DNA of 64,000 nt from Palsa-504 sp963744575 (GCA_963744575.1 CAVUUF010000005.1:39285-103284); one strand, 5' to 3'; shown: positions 17,941 through 26,022, counted from the first letter of the stretch. Notes: a model not told the origin generated them from the sequence alone. Program-made: numbers and translations.

Positions 17941-18126
17941 TCACCTCGAGCTCAGTTCCCGCTCCCACCGGCGGAACGCCGCGGCCTCCCGCGCCTGTTC
18001 CGGTTCCGGCAGGCCCACCCGGACCAGGCGTTCCCAAGCGTAGGCCTGATCGTCGTACCTGCGCCGCACGGCGCGGGCGCAGCGGCCAAGCTTCCGCCGT
18101 AGCCGCGAGCCGGAGACGATTGTCAT
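17941..18126 (-). CDS. small hypothetical protein (61 residues)
   Basis: Starts ATG 18126 with GAGG 8 nt upstream. Basic N-terminus (RLRRKLGRCARAVRRR), then an amphipathic region DDQAYAWERLVRVGLPEP and RWERELSSR end. Composition and codon use look real, and small proteins of this style occur in actinomycetes, but I cannot name a family. Confidence 0.45.
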   Translation of the reverse strand: MTIVSGSRLRRKLGRCARAVRRRYDDQAYAWERLVRVGLPEPEQAREAAAFRRWERELSSR

Positions 18127-18243
18127 CACGATCACCTCGTAAGCACGGTGGCCCAGGTTTCAGGCCATGCCCGTTGCTACCCAACCGTGATGGATATTCC
18201 ATGTGCGGGCGATGGAGATCTGAGGGAGACCGGCCGGCGGCGG

Positions 18244-18778
18244 TCAGGCCGGCCGGGGCCCGGCGGCCGCGCCTTCGGCGGCCCGGGCGCGGAACACGGC
18301 CCGCTCGCGCTCGTTGCCGGTCAGCGCGTCCGCCGCCGGTCCTGGCCGGTGAGCGAAATGGGCTCGCCCGCCGGGTCGGTGCGGGCGTCCACCCGCGAGG
18401 CCTGCAGTTCCATCAGCGCGACCAGGCCGTGCACCTCGCCCTGGCCGGGCATCAGCCCGGCCAGCACCCGGCCGAGCCGCATCGCCTCGGCGCACAGCGT
18501 CGGCCGCATCCAGTCCCGCCCGCCGTGGCCGCGTAGCCTTCGTTGAACACCAGGTAGATGACCTCGAGGACGGAGGCCAGCAGCCACCCGCCCGGGCCGT
18601 CGGGCACCCCCTGGGCCGGCCACTGTTCCAGCGCGATCACCAGGGCGTCCTGTGCAAGTTCCTCGGCCGCGCCGACGTCCCCGGTCATCCGGGCCAGGCC
18701 CGCGATGAGGCGGGGTGATTCGATGCGCCACACCGCCTCGATCGCGGACCTGGTGGCCTCGTGGCCGGCTCCGGTCAC
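18244..18778 (-). pseudogene. ECF sigma factor (DUF6596 type), internally deleted
   Basis: GTG 18778 begins a normal sigma N-terminus (IEAVWRIESPRLIAGLARMT, AAEELAQDALVIALEQWP) that runs to PDGPGGWLLA. It then jumps directly to the DUF6596 segment VLEVIYLVFNEGYAATAG, so the DNA-binding sigma-2/sigma-4 region of about 100 residues is missing. Two frame changes follow (DWMRPTLCAEAMRLGRVLAG; ALTGNERERAVF). Its GTG overlaps the stop of an upstream frame ending QVMDPAGGMTGT, which resembles the tail of a YCII-like protein, the usual partner of this sigma type. Cannot act as a sigma factor. Confidence 0.65.
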
Positions 18779-18948
18779 GTGCCGGTCATCCCGCCCGCGG
18801 GGTCCATCACCTGGAGGACGTCGGTCGTGCCCGTCCAGCCGGGCCACAGGTCGCGGTGGCGGTTCGTCCCTTCGGCTTTGGGCGGACCGTCGGCCCGGTC
18901 TGCCCTTCGCCTACGCCTCGAACGACGGGACGCAGATTCGACACGTCC

Positions 18949-18963
18949 GGAGAAAATTTCTCC
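18949..18963. promoter_or_regulatory. perfect 15-nt palindrome upstream of GNAT fragment
   Basis: GGAGAAA-A-TTTCTCC, 20 bases before the ATG of a truncated acetyltransferase. AT-rich centre in a GC-rich setting; operator-like. Confidence 0.4.
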
Positions 18964-18983
18964 TGATTGGCGTTAGCGCAGGT

Positions 18984-19070
18984 ATGGGCGATCAGTTGCG
19001 GCTGCGGCCGGTGCGCGAGGACGATCTGACGATCCCGGAGAAGCTGACCCCTTGTATCGGTTGCCGATAG
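18984..19070 (+). pseudogene. GNAT acetyltransferase, N-terminal fragment
   Basis: 28 codons. The sequence LRLRPVREDDLTIPEKLT is the first strand and helix of GNAT N-acetyltransferases, then it breaks off into unrelated sequence that leads into the padR control region. Nothing of the acetyl-CoA site follows. Confidence 0.45.
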
Positions 19071-19083
19071 ATCGGTTGCCGAT
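19056..19083. promoter_or_regulatory. tandem palindromic operator of padR
   Basis: ATCGG-TTG-CCGAT occurs at 19056-19068 and 19071-19083, 15 bp apart, 15 bases before the padR ATG. PadR regulators bind such dyads and commonly repress themselves. Confidence 0.65.
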
Positions 19084-19097
19084 ATAGAGTGGTACCC

Positions 19098-19598
19098 ATG
19101 GAACGCGCGAAGGCGCTCGACGGGTTCGGCCGCTACGCGGGCCCGGCCACGCTCATCATGGCGAGCCTGGCCGACGGGGCCAAGCACGGCTACGCCCTGA
19201 CCAAGGACATCGAGGGGTTCGCCGGCGTCCGTGGGGCGCCCGACACGCTCTACGAGGCGCTGGCCCGGCTCCAGGCCCAGGGGCTGATCGAGCCGGTGGA
19301 GAGCCACGACCGGCGGCGCCCCTACCGGCTCACCGCGGTCGGGGCGGTGACCCTGCAGGCCCAGCTCGACGCGCAGCGCCGGGTCGCCGACGTGGGGCTG
19401 CGCCGCCTGGCCCGGCTCGGCGCCGCGGCCTGCGTCACCATGGCCGTCTTCCTCGGCGGGGCCGCCGCCTGGATCGCCAACCGGACGCCGCGACCGGGAA
19501 ACCTGTTCCACCCGGGCGTGATCGACGTCGCCGGGCTCGCGGTCATGGCGCTGGCGCTCGCCGTCGGCTGCCGGGCGGCGCGGCAGGCCGCGCGATGA
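19098..19598 (+). CDS. PadR-family regulator with C-terminal transmembrane segments
   Basis: 166 residues. Residues 10-85 are a PadR winged helix (LIMASLADGAKHGYALTKDI, APDTLYEALARLQAQGLIEP, RRPYRLTAVG). Instead of the usual PadR dimerisation helix, the C-terminus has two hydrophobic stretches (AACVTMAVFLGGAAAWIA; VIDVAGLAVMALALAVG), so the regulator may be membrane-tethered. ATG 19098 is preferred to GTG 19089. It overlaps the esterase start by 4 nt (ATGA), so the two are translationally coupled. Tandem dyads sit just upstream. Confidence 0.8.
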   Translation: MERAKALDGFGRYAGPATLIMASLADGAKHGYALTKDIEGFAGVRGAPDTLYEALARLQAQGLIEPVESHDRRRPYRLTAVGAVTLQAQLDAQRRVADVGLRRLARLGAAACVTMAVFLGGAAAWIANRTPRPGNLFHPGVIDVAGLAVMALALAVGCRAARQAAR

Positions 19599-20587
19599 CA
19601 TCCGCCCGCTGGACCCGGCGGCGGGTGCTGACCCACGGGCTCGGCGCCGCGGCGGTGCTGGCCGCCGCCGGGATCGGCGGCGCGGAGCTCGTCTCCCGCG
19701 GCGTCCTACCGGGCGGCGGCGTGCTGGACCGGCTCGACGGCGCGTGCTCGGTGCCGCCCCCCGCGCTGGCGTACTCGCCGCTCGGCCCGTCGTTCTCCGG
19801 CACGTTCTACTCCGCGGCCCGCCGCCGGACGGTCGGGTACACCGCCGCCTACCCGCCCGGGTGCCGTCCCGGGGACGAACTGCCGCTGGTGGTCATGCTG
19901 CACGGCTACGGCGCCAGCCACGCCGACGCCCTGACCGGGATGTCGCCCGCGCAGGCGGTGGCGCTGCGGGCCAGCGGCCGGCCGCTGGCCCCGGTGGCGC
20001 TGGTCACCGTGGACGGCGGCGACGGCTACTGGAACCCGCACCCCGGCGACGACCCGATGGCCATGGTGATCCACGAGCTCATCCCGCGCTGCCAGCGCCG
20101 CGGCCTCGGCCGTCCGCCGCGGCGGATCGCCGCGCTCGGCATCTCCATGGGCGGCTACGGCGCGCTGCTGGGCGCCGAGAAGTACCCGCGCCTGATCGCG
20201 GCGGTGGCCGCGATCAGCCCGGCCATCTGGACCAGCTACGCGCAGGCGCGCCAGGCCAACCCCGGCGCCTACGCCTCGGCCGCGGCCTTCGCCGCCGGCA
20301 ACGCGGTCACGCACGCCGCCGCGCTCGGCCGCCGCCCGGTCCGGATCGCATCGGGCTCCGGCGATCCGTTCTACCCGGGCGTGCAGGCGCTCGCCCGGGT
20401 ACTCCCCGCCGGAGCGGTCGTGGACCTCGGACCCGGCTGCCACGACGAGTCCTTCTTCCTGGCCCAGGAACCGCCCTCGCTCGCCTTCCTGGCCGCCCAC
20501 CTGGCGTTACGCCCTCCATCCGGGCTCCATCGCCGGCCCACCGGGACTCCTCGGCCGCGGCATAGAAACGGGCCATGGCATGGGTGA
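19595..20587 (+). CDS. secreted alpha/beta hydrolase / esterase
   Basis: 330 residues with a Tat-like N-terminus (TRRRVLTHGLGAAAVLAAAG). The hydrolase fold has an HGYGAS oxyanion motif, nucleophile Ser in GISMGGYG, acid Asp in GSGDPFYP and His in GCHDESFF. This is like the Esterase D/ferric-enterobactin-esterase group, probably acting outside the membrane. Its start overlaps padR (ATGA) and its last codons overlap the SMR transporter start by 13 nt, so this is a tight three-gene operon. Substrate unknown. Confidence 0.8.
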   Translation: MTSARWTRRRVLTHGLGAAAVLAAAGIGGAELVSRGVLPGGGVLDRLDGACSVPPPALAYSPLGPSFSGTFYSAARRRTVGYTAAYPPGCRPGDELPLVVMLHGYGASHADALTGMSPAQAVALRASGRPLAPVALVTVDGGDGYWNPHPGDDPMAMVIHELIPRCQRRGLGRPPRRIAALGISMGGYGALLGAEKYPRLIAAVAAISPAIWTSYAQARQANPGAYASAAAFAAGNAVTHAAALGRRPVRIASGSGDPFYPGVQALARVLPAGAVVDLGPGCHDESFFLAQEPPSLAFLAAHLALRPPSGLHRRPTGTPRPRHRNGPWHG

Positions 20588-20901
20588 TCATTCTCACCGC
20601 CGGTCTGTTCGAGACGGGCTTCGCGGTGGCGCTGAAGCTGAGCCACGGGATGACCAGGCTCTGGCCCACGGTCGTCTTCGCGGTGTGCGCGCTGATGAGC
20701 TTCGCGCTACTGACCGTCGCGCTGCGCCGGGTGGAGGTGGGAGCCGCGTACGCGGTATGGACCGGCATCGGCGCGGCGGGCACCGCCGTCGTAGGCATGG
20801 CCTTCCTCGGCGACGCGGTGTCCACGCTGAAGCTGGTGTCCATCGGCCTGGTCCTCGCCGGGGTCATCGGCCTCAACCTGTCCGGCGTCTCGCCCCCGTG
20901 A
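20575..20901 (+). CDS. SMR-family small multidrug/guanidinium exporter (SugE/Gdx-like)
   Basis: 108 residues, four transmembrane helices. The essential Glu is in the first helix (AGLFETGFAVALKLSHG), and the AAYAVWTGIGAAGTA signature is present. The SHGMTRLWP loop fits the SugE/Gdx branch, which exports guanidinium or quaternary ammonium. It is a single subunit without a paired partner. It overlaps the esterase gene, so expression probably follows the PadR operon. Substrate specificity within SMR is inferred only. Confidence 0.85.
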   Translation: MAWVIILTAGLFETGFAVALKLSHGMTRLWPTVVFAVCALMSFALLTVALRRVEVGAAYAVWTGIGAAGTAVVGMAFLGDAVSTLKLVSIGLVLAGVIGLNLSGVSPP

Positions 20902-21610
20902 CCGGCGCGACCTGATCCGGCGGACGGCCTCGATCAGCGCGCTGATCGCCACCGAGGCGGCCAGCGCCAGCAGCAGCCCGGCCCACGGCTTGTCCTCGAA
21001 CGCCCGGCCGCCCAGCCGGCCGATGAAGAACGAGTAGCACGCCCAGATCACCGGCCCGGCCGCCCGTTCGGGTGAAAAAACGGCTCCCGGCGTAGTGGTC
21101 GCTGACCGGCAGCACCCGGCGCAGGCCGCGGACGGCCAGGTTGTTCCCCGAGCCGCCCTGGCCGGCTCGGAACATGCGCACCCCGGCCAGCAGCACCAGC
21201 GCGCCGAACACGTAGAAGATCCAGCTGAGGTGCTCGATCAGGGCCCCGCCGGCCGCGATGAAGGCGCCCCGGAGCACCAGCGCGCCGATGACGCCGCCGA
21301 GCAGGATCCGCCGCTGCAGTTCGGCCGGCACCGCCAGGGAGGTGAACAGCAGGACGAACACGAAGATGTTGTCTACGCTCAGGGCTCTCTCGAGCAGGTA
21401 GCCGGCCAGGTACTGACCGCCGGCGGATGGACTGCGCCACAGCCAGAGGACCCCGCCGAACGCCAGCGCGGCGGCCAGCCACAGCGCGCTTTCCGCCGCC
21501 GCGGACCGCAGCCCGCGGTCGGCCCCCCGGGTGAGCACCAGGTCGGCCGCGATGAGCGCGGCCAGGACCGCGAACGTCGCGGCCCAGGCCCACGCGGGTA
21601 CCGGTGTCAT
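20902..21610 (-). pseudogene. TerC N-terminal part joined to DedA C-terminal part
   Basis: From ATG 21610 the protein reads as TerC (LLERALSVDNIFVFVLLF; GALIEHLSWIFYVFGALVLL; LPVSDHYAGSRFFTR), covering roughly its first two thirds. Near 21050-21065 the TerC frame ends and, in another frame, sequence typical of a DedA-family C-terminus follows (WACYSFFIGRLGGRAFEDKP, WAGLLLALAASVAISALIE). TerC helices 6-8 and the DedA N-terminus are missing, so a deletion fused two membrane-protein genes out of frame. The start overlaps the DksA-like stop by 4 nt. A homopolymer of six T (21070s, as A on +) lies close by but cannot explain the missing parts. Confidence 0.6.
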
Positions 21611-22047
21611 CGTGGCAGGCGTCCCGCCAGCGGCCGGATCCGGCCCGGTCCGGCTGCGTCGAAACATGATGCCGCGCAGCGCGGGCAGTACCTGGTCTCC
21701 GGGGCCGCGTCGAGCAGGCCGGCCGGTATCTGGGCGCCGCACTGCTCGCACGAGCCGAAGCGGCCGGCCGCCAGCCGGCCGAGGGCTTCCTCGGTGTCCG
21801 CCAGCTTCCGGCGGGCCGCGACCGCGCGGCGCAGCAGCGTCCGTATCTCCGGGTGCGCCTCGTCCCCGTCCCCGGTGCCGCCCGGGACGGCCGCGGCCGC
21901 GACGTGGTAGGCCAGCGACAGTTCGGTGACCTCGCGTACGCGAGCCTGCCAGCGGGCCTCGAGCAGGGCCCGCCAGCGCGGGCCGCGGGCCCCGGCGGCT
22001 GGCTGGCCGGTCATTGCGGCCTGGCTTGGGCGTTCGGCTCGGAACAT
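21607..22047 (-). CDS. DksA/TraR-type C4 zinc-finger protein
   Basis: 146 residues from ATG 22047 (GAGG 7 nt upstream). A helical region with a coiled-coil look (ARWQARVREVTELSLAY; RRAVAARRKLADTEEALGRL) precedes a zinc finger CEQCG...CPRCA. DksA/TraR relatives act in the RNA-polymerase secondary channel or in small-molecule sensing. Actinobacterial members of this short type are of unclear role. Coupled to TerC downstream and overlapping the small membrane protein upstream by 37 nt. Confidence 0.75.
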   Translation of the reverse strand: MFRAERPSQAAMTGQPAAGARGPRWRALLEARWQARVREVTELSLAYHVAAAAVPGGTGDGDEAHPEIRTLLRRAVAARRKLADTEEALGRLAAGRFGSCEQCGAQIPAGLLDAAPETRYCPRCAASCFDAAGPGRIRPLAGRLPR

Positions 22048-22220
22048 CTCGCTTCCTCTGGGTCGGGGCGGCCGGCCGGCCGGGTCGGCCGCCGGGAGCG
22101 CGTCGCCCGCGGCCGGGACCGGGACGGGCGGTGCGAGCGGAGCAGCAGGAAGCCGATGACGGCCAGCCCGGCCGCGAACACGATCCACGGGGCCAGCACG
22201 ATCAGGTCGGTTCCGGTCAT
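22011..22220 (-). CDS. small single-pass membrane protein
   Basis: 69 residues from ATG 22220, with GGAGGG 9 nt upstream. One hydrophobic helix (LIVLAPWIVFAAGLAVIGFL) followed by a very basic, Arg/Pro-rich cytoplasmic tail. Its 3' end overlaps the DksA-like gene in another frame. First gene of a minus-strand operon; divergent from the response regulator at 22401. Function unknown. Confidence 0.55.
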   Translation of the reverse strand: MTGTDLIVLAPWIVFAAGLAVIGFLLLRSHRPSRSRPRATRSRRPTRPAGRPDPEEARCSEPNAQARPQ

Positions 22221-22400
22221 CCGTGTTGCCCTCCGGCTGCTAGTGCGCTCACGATCAGTGCACCCGGCGGTCGTGCCGGCCCAGTGAAGCTGACATGGCG
22301 ACGGTGTGGAGGCGGGCCGCCAGCGCGCGGCACAGGCGCGGATCGTGGGAACATCCTGCACAAGGCGGGAACACCGATCGGAAGGGCGCGGTGGACGGCG

Positions 22401-23105
22401 ATGGCGGCGACGGTGCTGGTGGTCGAGGATGAGCGCAAGCTGCGCGACCTGGTCCGGTCCTACCTGGAGCGGGCCGGGTTCACCGTGCTGTCCACCGACT
22501 CGGGCGCCGAGGCGATCACCATGGCCACCGGTTCGTCGCCGGACCTGGTGATCCTGGACCTCGGGCTGCCCGACGTGCCCGGCGAGACGGTGGTCCGCGA
22601 GCTCAGGGGCGCCCCGCTCACCGGGAACACGCCGATCCTGATGCTGACGGCCAGGAGCGCGGAAGAAGACCGGATCCGCGGGCTTGAGCTCGGTGCCGAC
22701 GACTACGTGACCAAGCCGTTCAGCCCGCGCGAGCTCGTGCTGCGGGTCCAGGCGATCCTCCGCCGCGGCGCCCTGGCCGCCGCCCAGGGCGTCGCCAGCT
22801 ACGGCGGGGGCGAACTGGTCATCGACGAGCCGCAGCGGCAGGCCACGGTGCGCGGCACGCCCGTCGCCCTGACCCCTACCGAGTGGGGCGTCCTGGTCGC
22901 GCTGACCACCGTGCCGGGCCGGGTGTACTCCCGGTTCGAGCTGATCAACCGGGTGCGGGGGTACGAGTTCGACGGGTACGAGCGCACCGTCGACTCGCAC
23001 GTGAAGAACCTGCGCCGCAAGGTCGAGGACGATCCGGGCAATCCCCGGATCGTGCAGACCGTCCTCGGCGGCGGCTACCGGCTCGGCCTGACCCGCGATG
23101 ACTGA
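22401..23105 (+). CDS. OmpR-family response regulator
   Basis: 234 residues. Receiver domain with acidic pair Glu9/Asp10-Glu11, phospho-acceptor Asp53 (LVILDLGLPD) and Lys105 (YVTKPF). The C-terminal winged helix is at about 130-230 (LTPTEWGVLVALT; RTVDSHVKNLRRKVE; GGGYRLG). ATG 22401 is the natural family start. Overlaps the histidine kinase by 8 nt, forming a two-component system. Stimulus unknown; the divergent TerC/DksA operon is a candidate target. Confidence 0.9.
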   Translation: MAATVLVVEDERKLRDLVRSYLERAGFTVLSTDSGAEAITMATGSSPDLVILDLGLPDVPGETVVRELRGAPLTGNTPILMLTARSAEEDRIRGLELGADDYVTKPFSPRELVLRVQAILRRGALAAAQGVASYGGGELVIDEPQRQATVRGTPVALTPTEWGVLVALTTVPGRVYSRFELINRVRGYEFDGYERTVDSHVKNLRRKVEDDPGNPRIVQTVLGGGYRLGLTRDD

Positions 23106-24498
23106 CCCCGCCGCGCCGTCTGGTACCGGCGTCACCGGCCCGCCGGGTGCCGCGCCGCCCGATCCCGAGGGCCGCGGTGGCACCCTCGGCCTGCGGCTGG
23201 CGCTCGCCTTCCTGGCCGTGGCGCTGGCCGCGGTCGCGCTGCTCGCCGGGCTCACCGCGGCGTTCGCCGCCGCCGACGTCGCCGATCTGGCCGCCCAGCA
23301 GCGCGCCGAGCTGGCCGGGGCCATCGCGGTCGCCGCCCGGGCGGCATACGCCCCGGCCAGCGGCACCTGGTCCGCCGACGACCTCGCACCGGTCCTCGAC
23401 CTGGCCGCGAACACCGGGACGGCCGTCCAGATACGCGACCAGGCCGGGCAGGTCGTCGCGTCCTCGCCCGACTTCGCCGCCGCGACCGGCCCGCAGTCGA
23501 GCCGGCCGGTCGCGGTTCGCGGCCAGCCGGTCGGCACGGCCGTGCTCCGGTCCACCGGCTCCGGCCTCAACGCCGCCGACCGCGTGCTGGAGACCGCGCT
23601 GCTGCGGGCCATCCTCGGGGCGGCCGGCCTGGCCGCGCTGCTCGCCCTGCTCACCGGGCTCGCCGTGGCCCGGCGGATCACCCGCCCGGTCACCCGGCTG
23701 ATCGCGGCGACCCGGGCCATGGCGGCCGGGGACCGCGCCGCCCGGGTGGGCGAGATCCGCGCCCCCGGCGAATTGCGCGAGCTGGCGGCCGCCTTCGACC
23801 AGATGGCGGCCGCCCTGGACCGGCAGGAACAGATCCGCCGCAACCTGGTCGCCGACGTCGCCCACGAGCTGCGCACACCCATCGCCGTCCTGCAGGCGGG
23901 CCACGAGGCCCTGCTCGACGGCGTGGCCGAACCCACCCCGGCCGAGCTCGGCTCGCTGCGCGACGAGGTCCTGCGGCTGGCGCGGATGGTCGGCGACCTG
24001 CAGACGCTGGCCGCCGCCGACGCCGCCGCGCTCAACCTGGCGCGGCAGCGCTGCGACCTGGCCGGCCTCGCCGCCGCGGCGGCCGACAGCCTGGCCCGCC
24101 GCTTCGAGGCGGCCGGCATCACGCTGGACCGGCGGCTGGCCGCGAGCTCGGTGCTCGCCGACCCGCACTGGCTGCACCAGCTGATCACGAACCTGCTCAC
24201 CAACGCGCTGAAGTTCACCCCGGCCGGCGGCCAGGTCACGATCAGCACCGGCCGCACCGGCGCTGAGGCGCTGCTCCAGGTCACCGATACCGGCACCGGC
24301 ATCCCAGCCGCGGACCTGCCGCGCATCTTCGACCGGTTCTGGCGCGGCCGGCAGGCGGCCCAGGTCTCCGGCAGCGGCATCGGCCTGGCGGTCGCCGCCG
24401 AGGTGGCCCAGGCCCACGGCGGCCGGCTGACCGCCCGCAGCCAGACCGAGGGTTCCGGACACGGCACTGAGATGATCCTCACCCTGCCCGCCGGGTAA
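23098..24498 (+). CDS. sensor histidine kinase
   Basis: 466 residues. Two transmembrane helices (about 31-57 and 168-190) flank an extracytoplasmic domain of about 110 residues. Then come HAMP (about 188-240), the HisKA domain with phospho-accepting His256 (VADVAHELRTP), and HATPase with the N box (LITNLLTNALKF), DTGTGIP and the final GSGIGLAVAAEV. All catalytic boxes are present. Partner of the response regulator immediately upstream. Confidence 0.9.
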   Translation: MTDPAAPSGTGVTGPPGAAPPDPEGRGGTLGLRLALAFLAVALAAVALLAGLTAAFAAADVADLAAQQRAELAGAIAVAARAAYAPASGTWSADDLAPVLDLAANTGTAVQIRDQAGQVVASSPDFAAATGPQSSRPVAVRGQPVGTAVLRSTGSGLNAADRVLETALLRAILGAAGLAALLALLTGLAVARRITRPVTRLIAATRAMAAGDRAARVGEIRAPGELRELAAAFDQMAAALDRQEQIRRNLVADVAHELRTPIAVLQAGHEALLDGVAEPTPAELGSLRDEVLRLARMVGDLQTLAAADAAALNLARQRCDLAGLAAAAADSLARRFEAAGITLDRRLAASSVLADPHWLHQLITNLLTNALKFTPAGGQVTISTGRTGAEALLQVTDTGTGIPAADLPRIFDRFWRGRQAAQVSGSGIGLAVAAEVAQAHGGRLTARSQTEGSGHGTEMILTLPAG

Positions 24499-24621
24499 TT
24501 CCAGCGATCCTCCACACCGTTACCATGCCTTATCGCCCGCCGAGCAAGATGCGCACCACGGGCCACAAGTATCCCAGGGGTCGCTGTCGTGACGGCCGCG
24601 CGACGCCAGAGAGTCCCGGCT

Positions 24622-24681
24622 AACAGCATCGATGTGACATCCATGCTGCTCAGGCGACATTAATGTCACATTGATGCTGTT
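24622..24681. repeat. paired 27-nt palindromic repeat units (inverted)
   Basis: Unit A (24622-24648) begins AACAGCATCGATGTGACAT. Unit B (24655-24681) is its inverted copy, so arms of 19 nt pair with one mismatch. A third copy lies at 41130-41158. The units are AT-rich compared with surroundings. They resemble small extragenic palindromic elements; a transcription terminator is possible but no U-tract is present. Confidence 0.6.
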
Positions 24682-24726
24682 TGCGAACGGGCGTCGGCCC
24701 GGATCGGGCCGACGCCGCACCGGCCC

Positions 24727-24816
24727 AAGGTCCGCACCGGGCCTAAGGTCCGCACCGGGCCTAAGGGTCCGCGCAAGGCCGAGGGTCCGCGCCGGGCCAA
24801 GGGGCCGCGTCAGGTC
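24727..24816. repeat. five tandem copies of an 18-bp repeat
   Basis: Copies start at 24727, 24745, 24763, 24781 and 24799. The first two are identical (AAGGTCCGCACCGGGCCT); the others differ at 3-6 positions. Located 80-170 bases upstream of the GMC operon start. Confidence 0.75.
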
Positions 24817-24895
24817 AGGTTAGGCCCGGCCGGTGGGGGTAGTGCGGGGCGGTACCCGTCGCCCGGACAACGAAGAACCGCAAAGGGGAGAGGAC

Positions 24896-25366
24896 ATGAC
24901 AGCTCGCCTCGCGCGCCATGGAGTGGCCGCCGGAACCGAGCACCGTCTCGACCGGATGGTGCGCAATGTGGAGACTGGTCGCTTCGAGCGCAGCCTCTCG
25001 GCCCTCACCGCGGCCGGGGCGCTGGTCACGGCGGCGGAGATCTTCTTCGAGCACGACAGCGCCAGCTTCGGCAACAGGATGATGTGGCTGCCGGTGGCGC
25101 TCGGCCCGGTCGGCGCGGCGGCCGGCCTGGCCGGGTTCTTCAGCCGCCGGATGGCCAAGACGGCCCTGCCGGTCGCCTCGGCCGCGATCGTCGCGAACGG
25201 GCTGCAGGGCACCTATCTGCACGCGCGCGGCATCGCCCAGAAGCCGGGCGGCTGGAAGAACGCCCGCTACAACATGGAGATGGGACCGCCGCTGCTGGCG
25301 CCGCTGCTGGTCACCATGGTGGGCGGCATGGGCCTGCTCGCGGCGATCCTGCGGCGGGAGAAGTGA
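24896..25366 (+). CDS. small multi-pass membrane protein of the GMC operon
   Basis: 156 residues from ATG 24896 with GGGGAGAGGAC just upstream. Four hydrophobic segments can be seen (SALTAAGALVTAAEI; MWLPVALGPVGAAAGLAGFF; LPVASAAIVANGLQGTYL; PLLAPLLVTMVGGMGLLAAI). It overlaps the subunit-3-like gene by 4 nt (GTGA). I infer a membrane anchor or electron-transfer partner of the dehydrogenase. No haem-binding CxxCH is present. Confidence 0.7.
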   Translation: MTARLARHGVAAGTEHRLDRMVRNVETGRFERSLSALTAAGALVTAAEIFFEHDSASFGNRMMWLPVALGPVGAAAGLAGFFSRRMAKTALPVASAAIVANGLQGTYLHARGIAQKPGGWKNARYNMEMGPPLLAPLLVTMVGGMGLLAAILRREK

Positions 25367-26022
25367 CCGCCCGGCACGGGCCGGGCCGCCGCAAGCCGGG
25401 CCGGAGCTCGGGCGTGGACGACCGGTTCCCCGGCTTCGACGTGCTGGCCCAGGCGCCGCACTGGGACGAGGTGACGGCCGAGCTGGTCACGTCCAGGTGC
25501 GGGCCGCCGCCGGAGATCACGTTCTTTACTGATGCCGAACGGGCGTGCGCGTCAGCCCTCCTGGACCACCTCACCGGTCAGTACCGGGAGCCGCGGGTGC
25601 CGGTGCTTGCGATGATCGACGCGAGGCTGGCGGCGGGGGAGACCGACGGCTGGCGGTACGACGACATGCCGGAGGACGGCCAGGCATGGCGGGAGACGCT
25701 GGCCCATCTGGACGCCGACGCCGAGGCCCGCTGCGGGACGACCTTCGCCGAAGCCGCCGAGGCCGACCGGCACCGGCTGATCCAGGCGGTCCGGGAGCTC
25801 GGCGCCAAGGACTGGCACGGGCTGCCCGCCGAACACGTCTGGAGCCTGTGGACCAGGTACGCGTGCACGGCCTTCTACTCCCACCCGGCCGCCTGGGCCG
25901 AGATCGGCTTCCCCGGGCCCGCCTACCCGCGCGGCTACAAGAACGCCGGCCTGGACAAGCTCGAGCCCTACGAGGTCCGCGACGCGAAGCCCGATATCGA
26001 CCCGATCAGGAAGGGAGATTGA
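25363..26022 (+). CDS. gluconate 2-dehydrogenase subunit 3-like protein
   Basis: 219 residues from GTG 25363. Matches the small-subunit family (ITFFTDAERACASALLDHLT; EHVWSLWTRYACTAFYSHP; WAEIGFPGPAYPRGY) that forms complexes with flavoprotein dehydrogenases. No obvious Tat signal is seen, unlike many subunit-3 proteins. The stop overlaps the GMC start (TGATG). Subunit role inferred from family and operon. Confidence 0.75.
   Translation: MTARHGPGRRKPGRSSGVDDRFPGFDVLAQAPHWDEVTAELVTSRCGPPPEITFFTDAERACASALLDHLTGQYREPRVPVLAMIDARLAAGETDGWRYDDMPEDGQAWRETLAHLDADAEARCGTTFAEAAEADRHRLIQAVRELGAKDWHGLPAEHVWSLWTRYACTAFYSHPAAWAEIGFPGPAYPRGYKNAGLDKLEPYEVRDAKPDIDPIRKGD

Larger units (their letters stand above)
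24499..24895. other. intergenic region with two kinds of repeats
   Basis: 397 bases between the kinase stop and the GMC operon. Holds two oppositely oriented 27-nt palindromic units (24622-24681) and five tandem 18-bp repeats (24727-24816). The promoter of the GMC operon presumably lies at 24820-24890. No gene. Confidence 0.5.

Noticed and set aside
22011..24644. 877-codon open frame antisense to the response regulator and kinase
   Set aside because: Ala/Arg/Ser-rich shadow of high-GC coding on the other strand. Only its last 69 codons (small membrane protein) have a ribosome site and protein-like content.
24727..24816. CRISPR array
   Set aside because: The repeats are contiguous without spacers, only 18 bp, and no cas genes are present. 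No CRISPR array was seen anywhere in the window.
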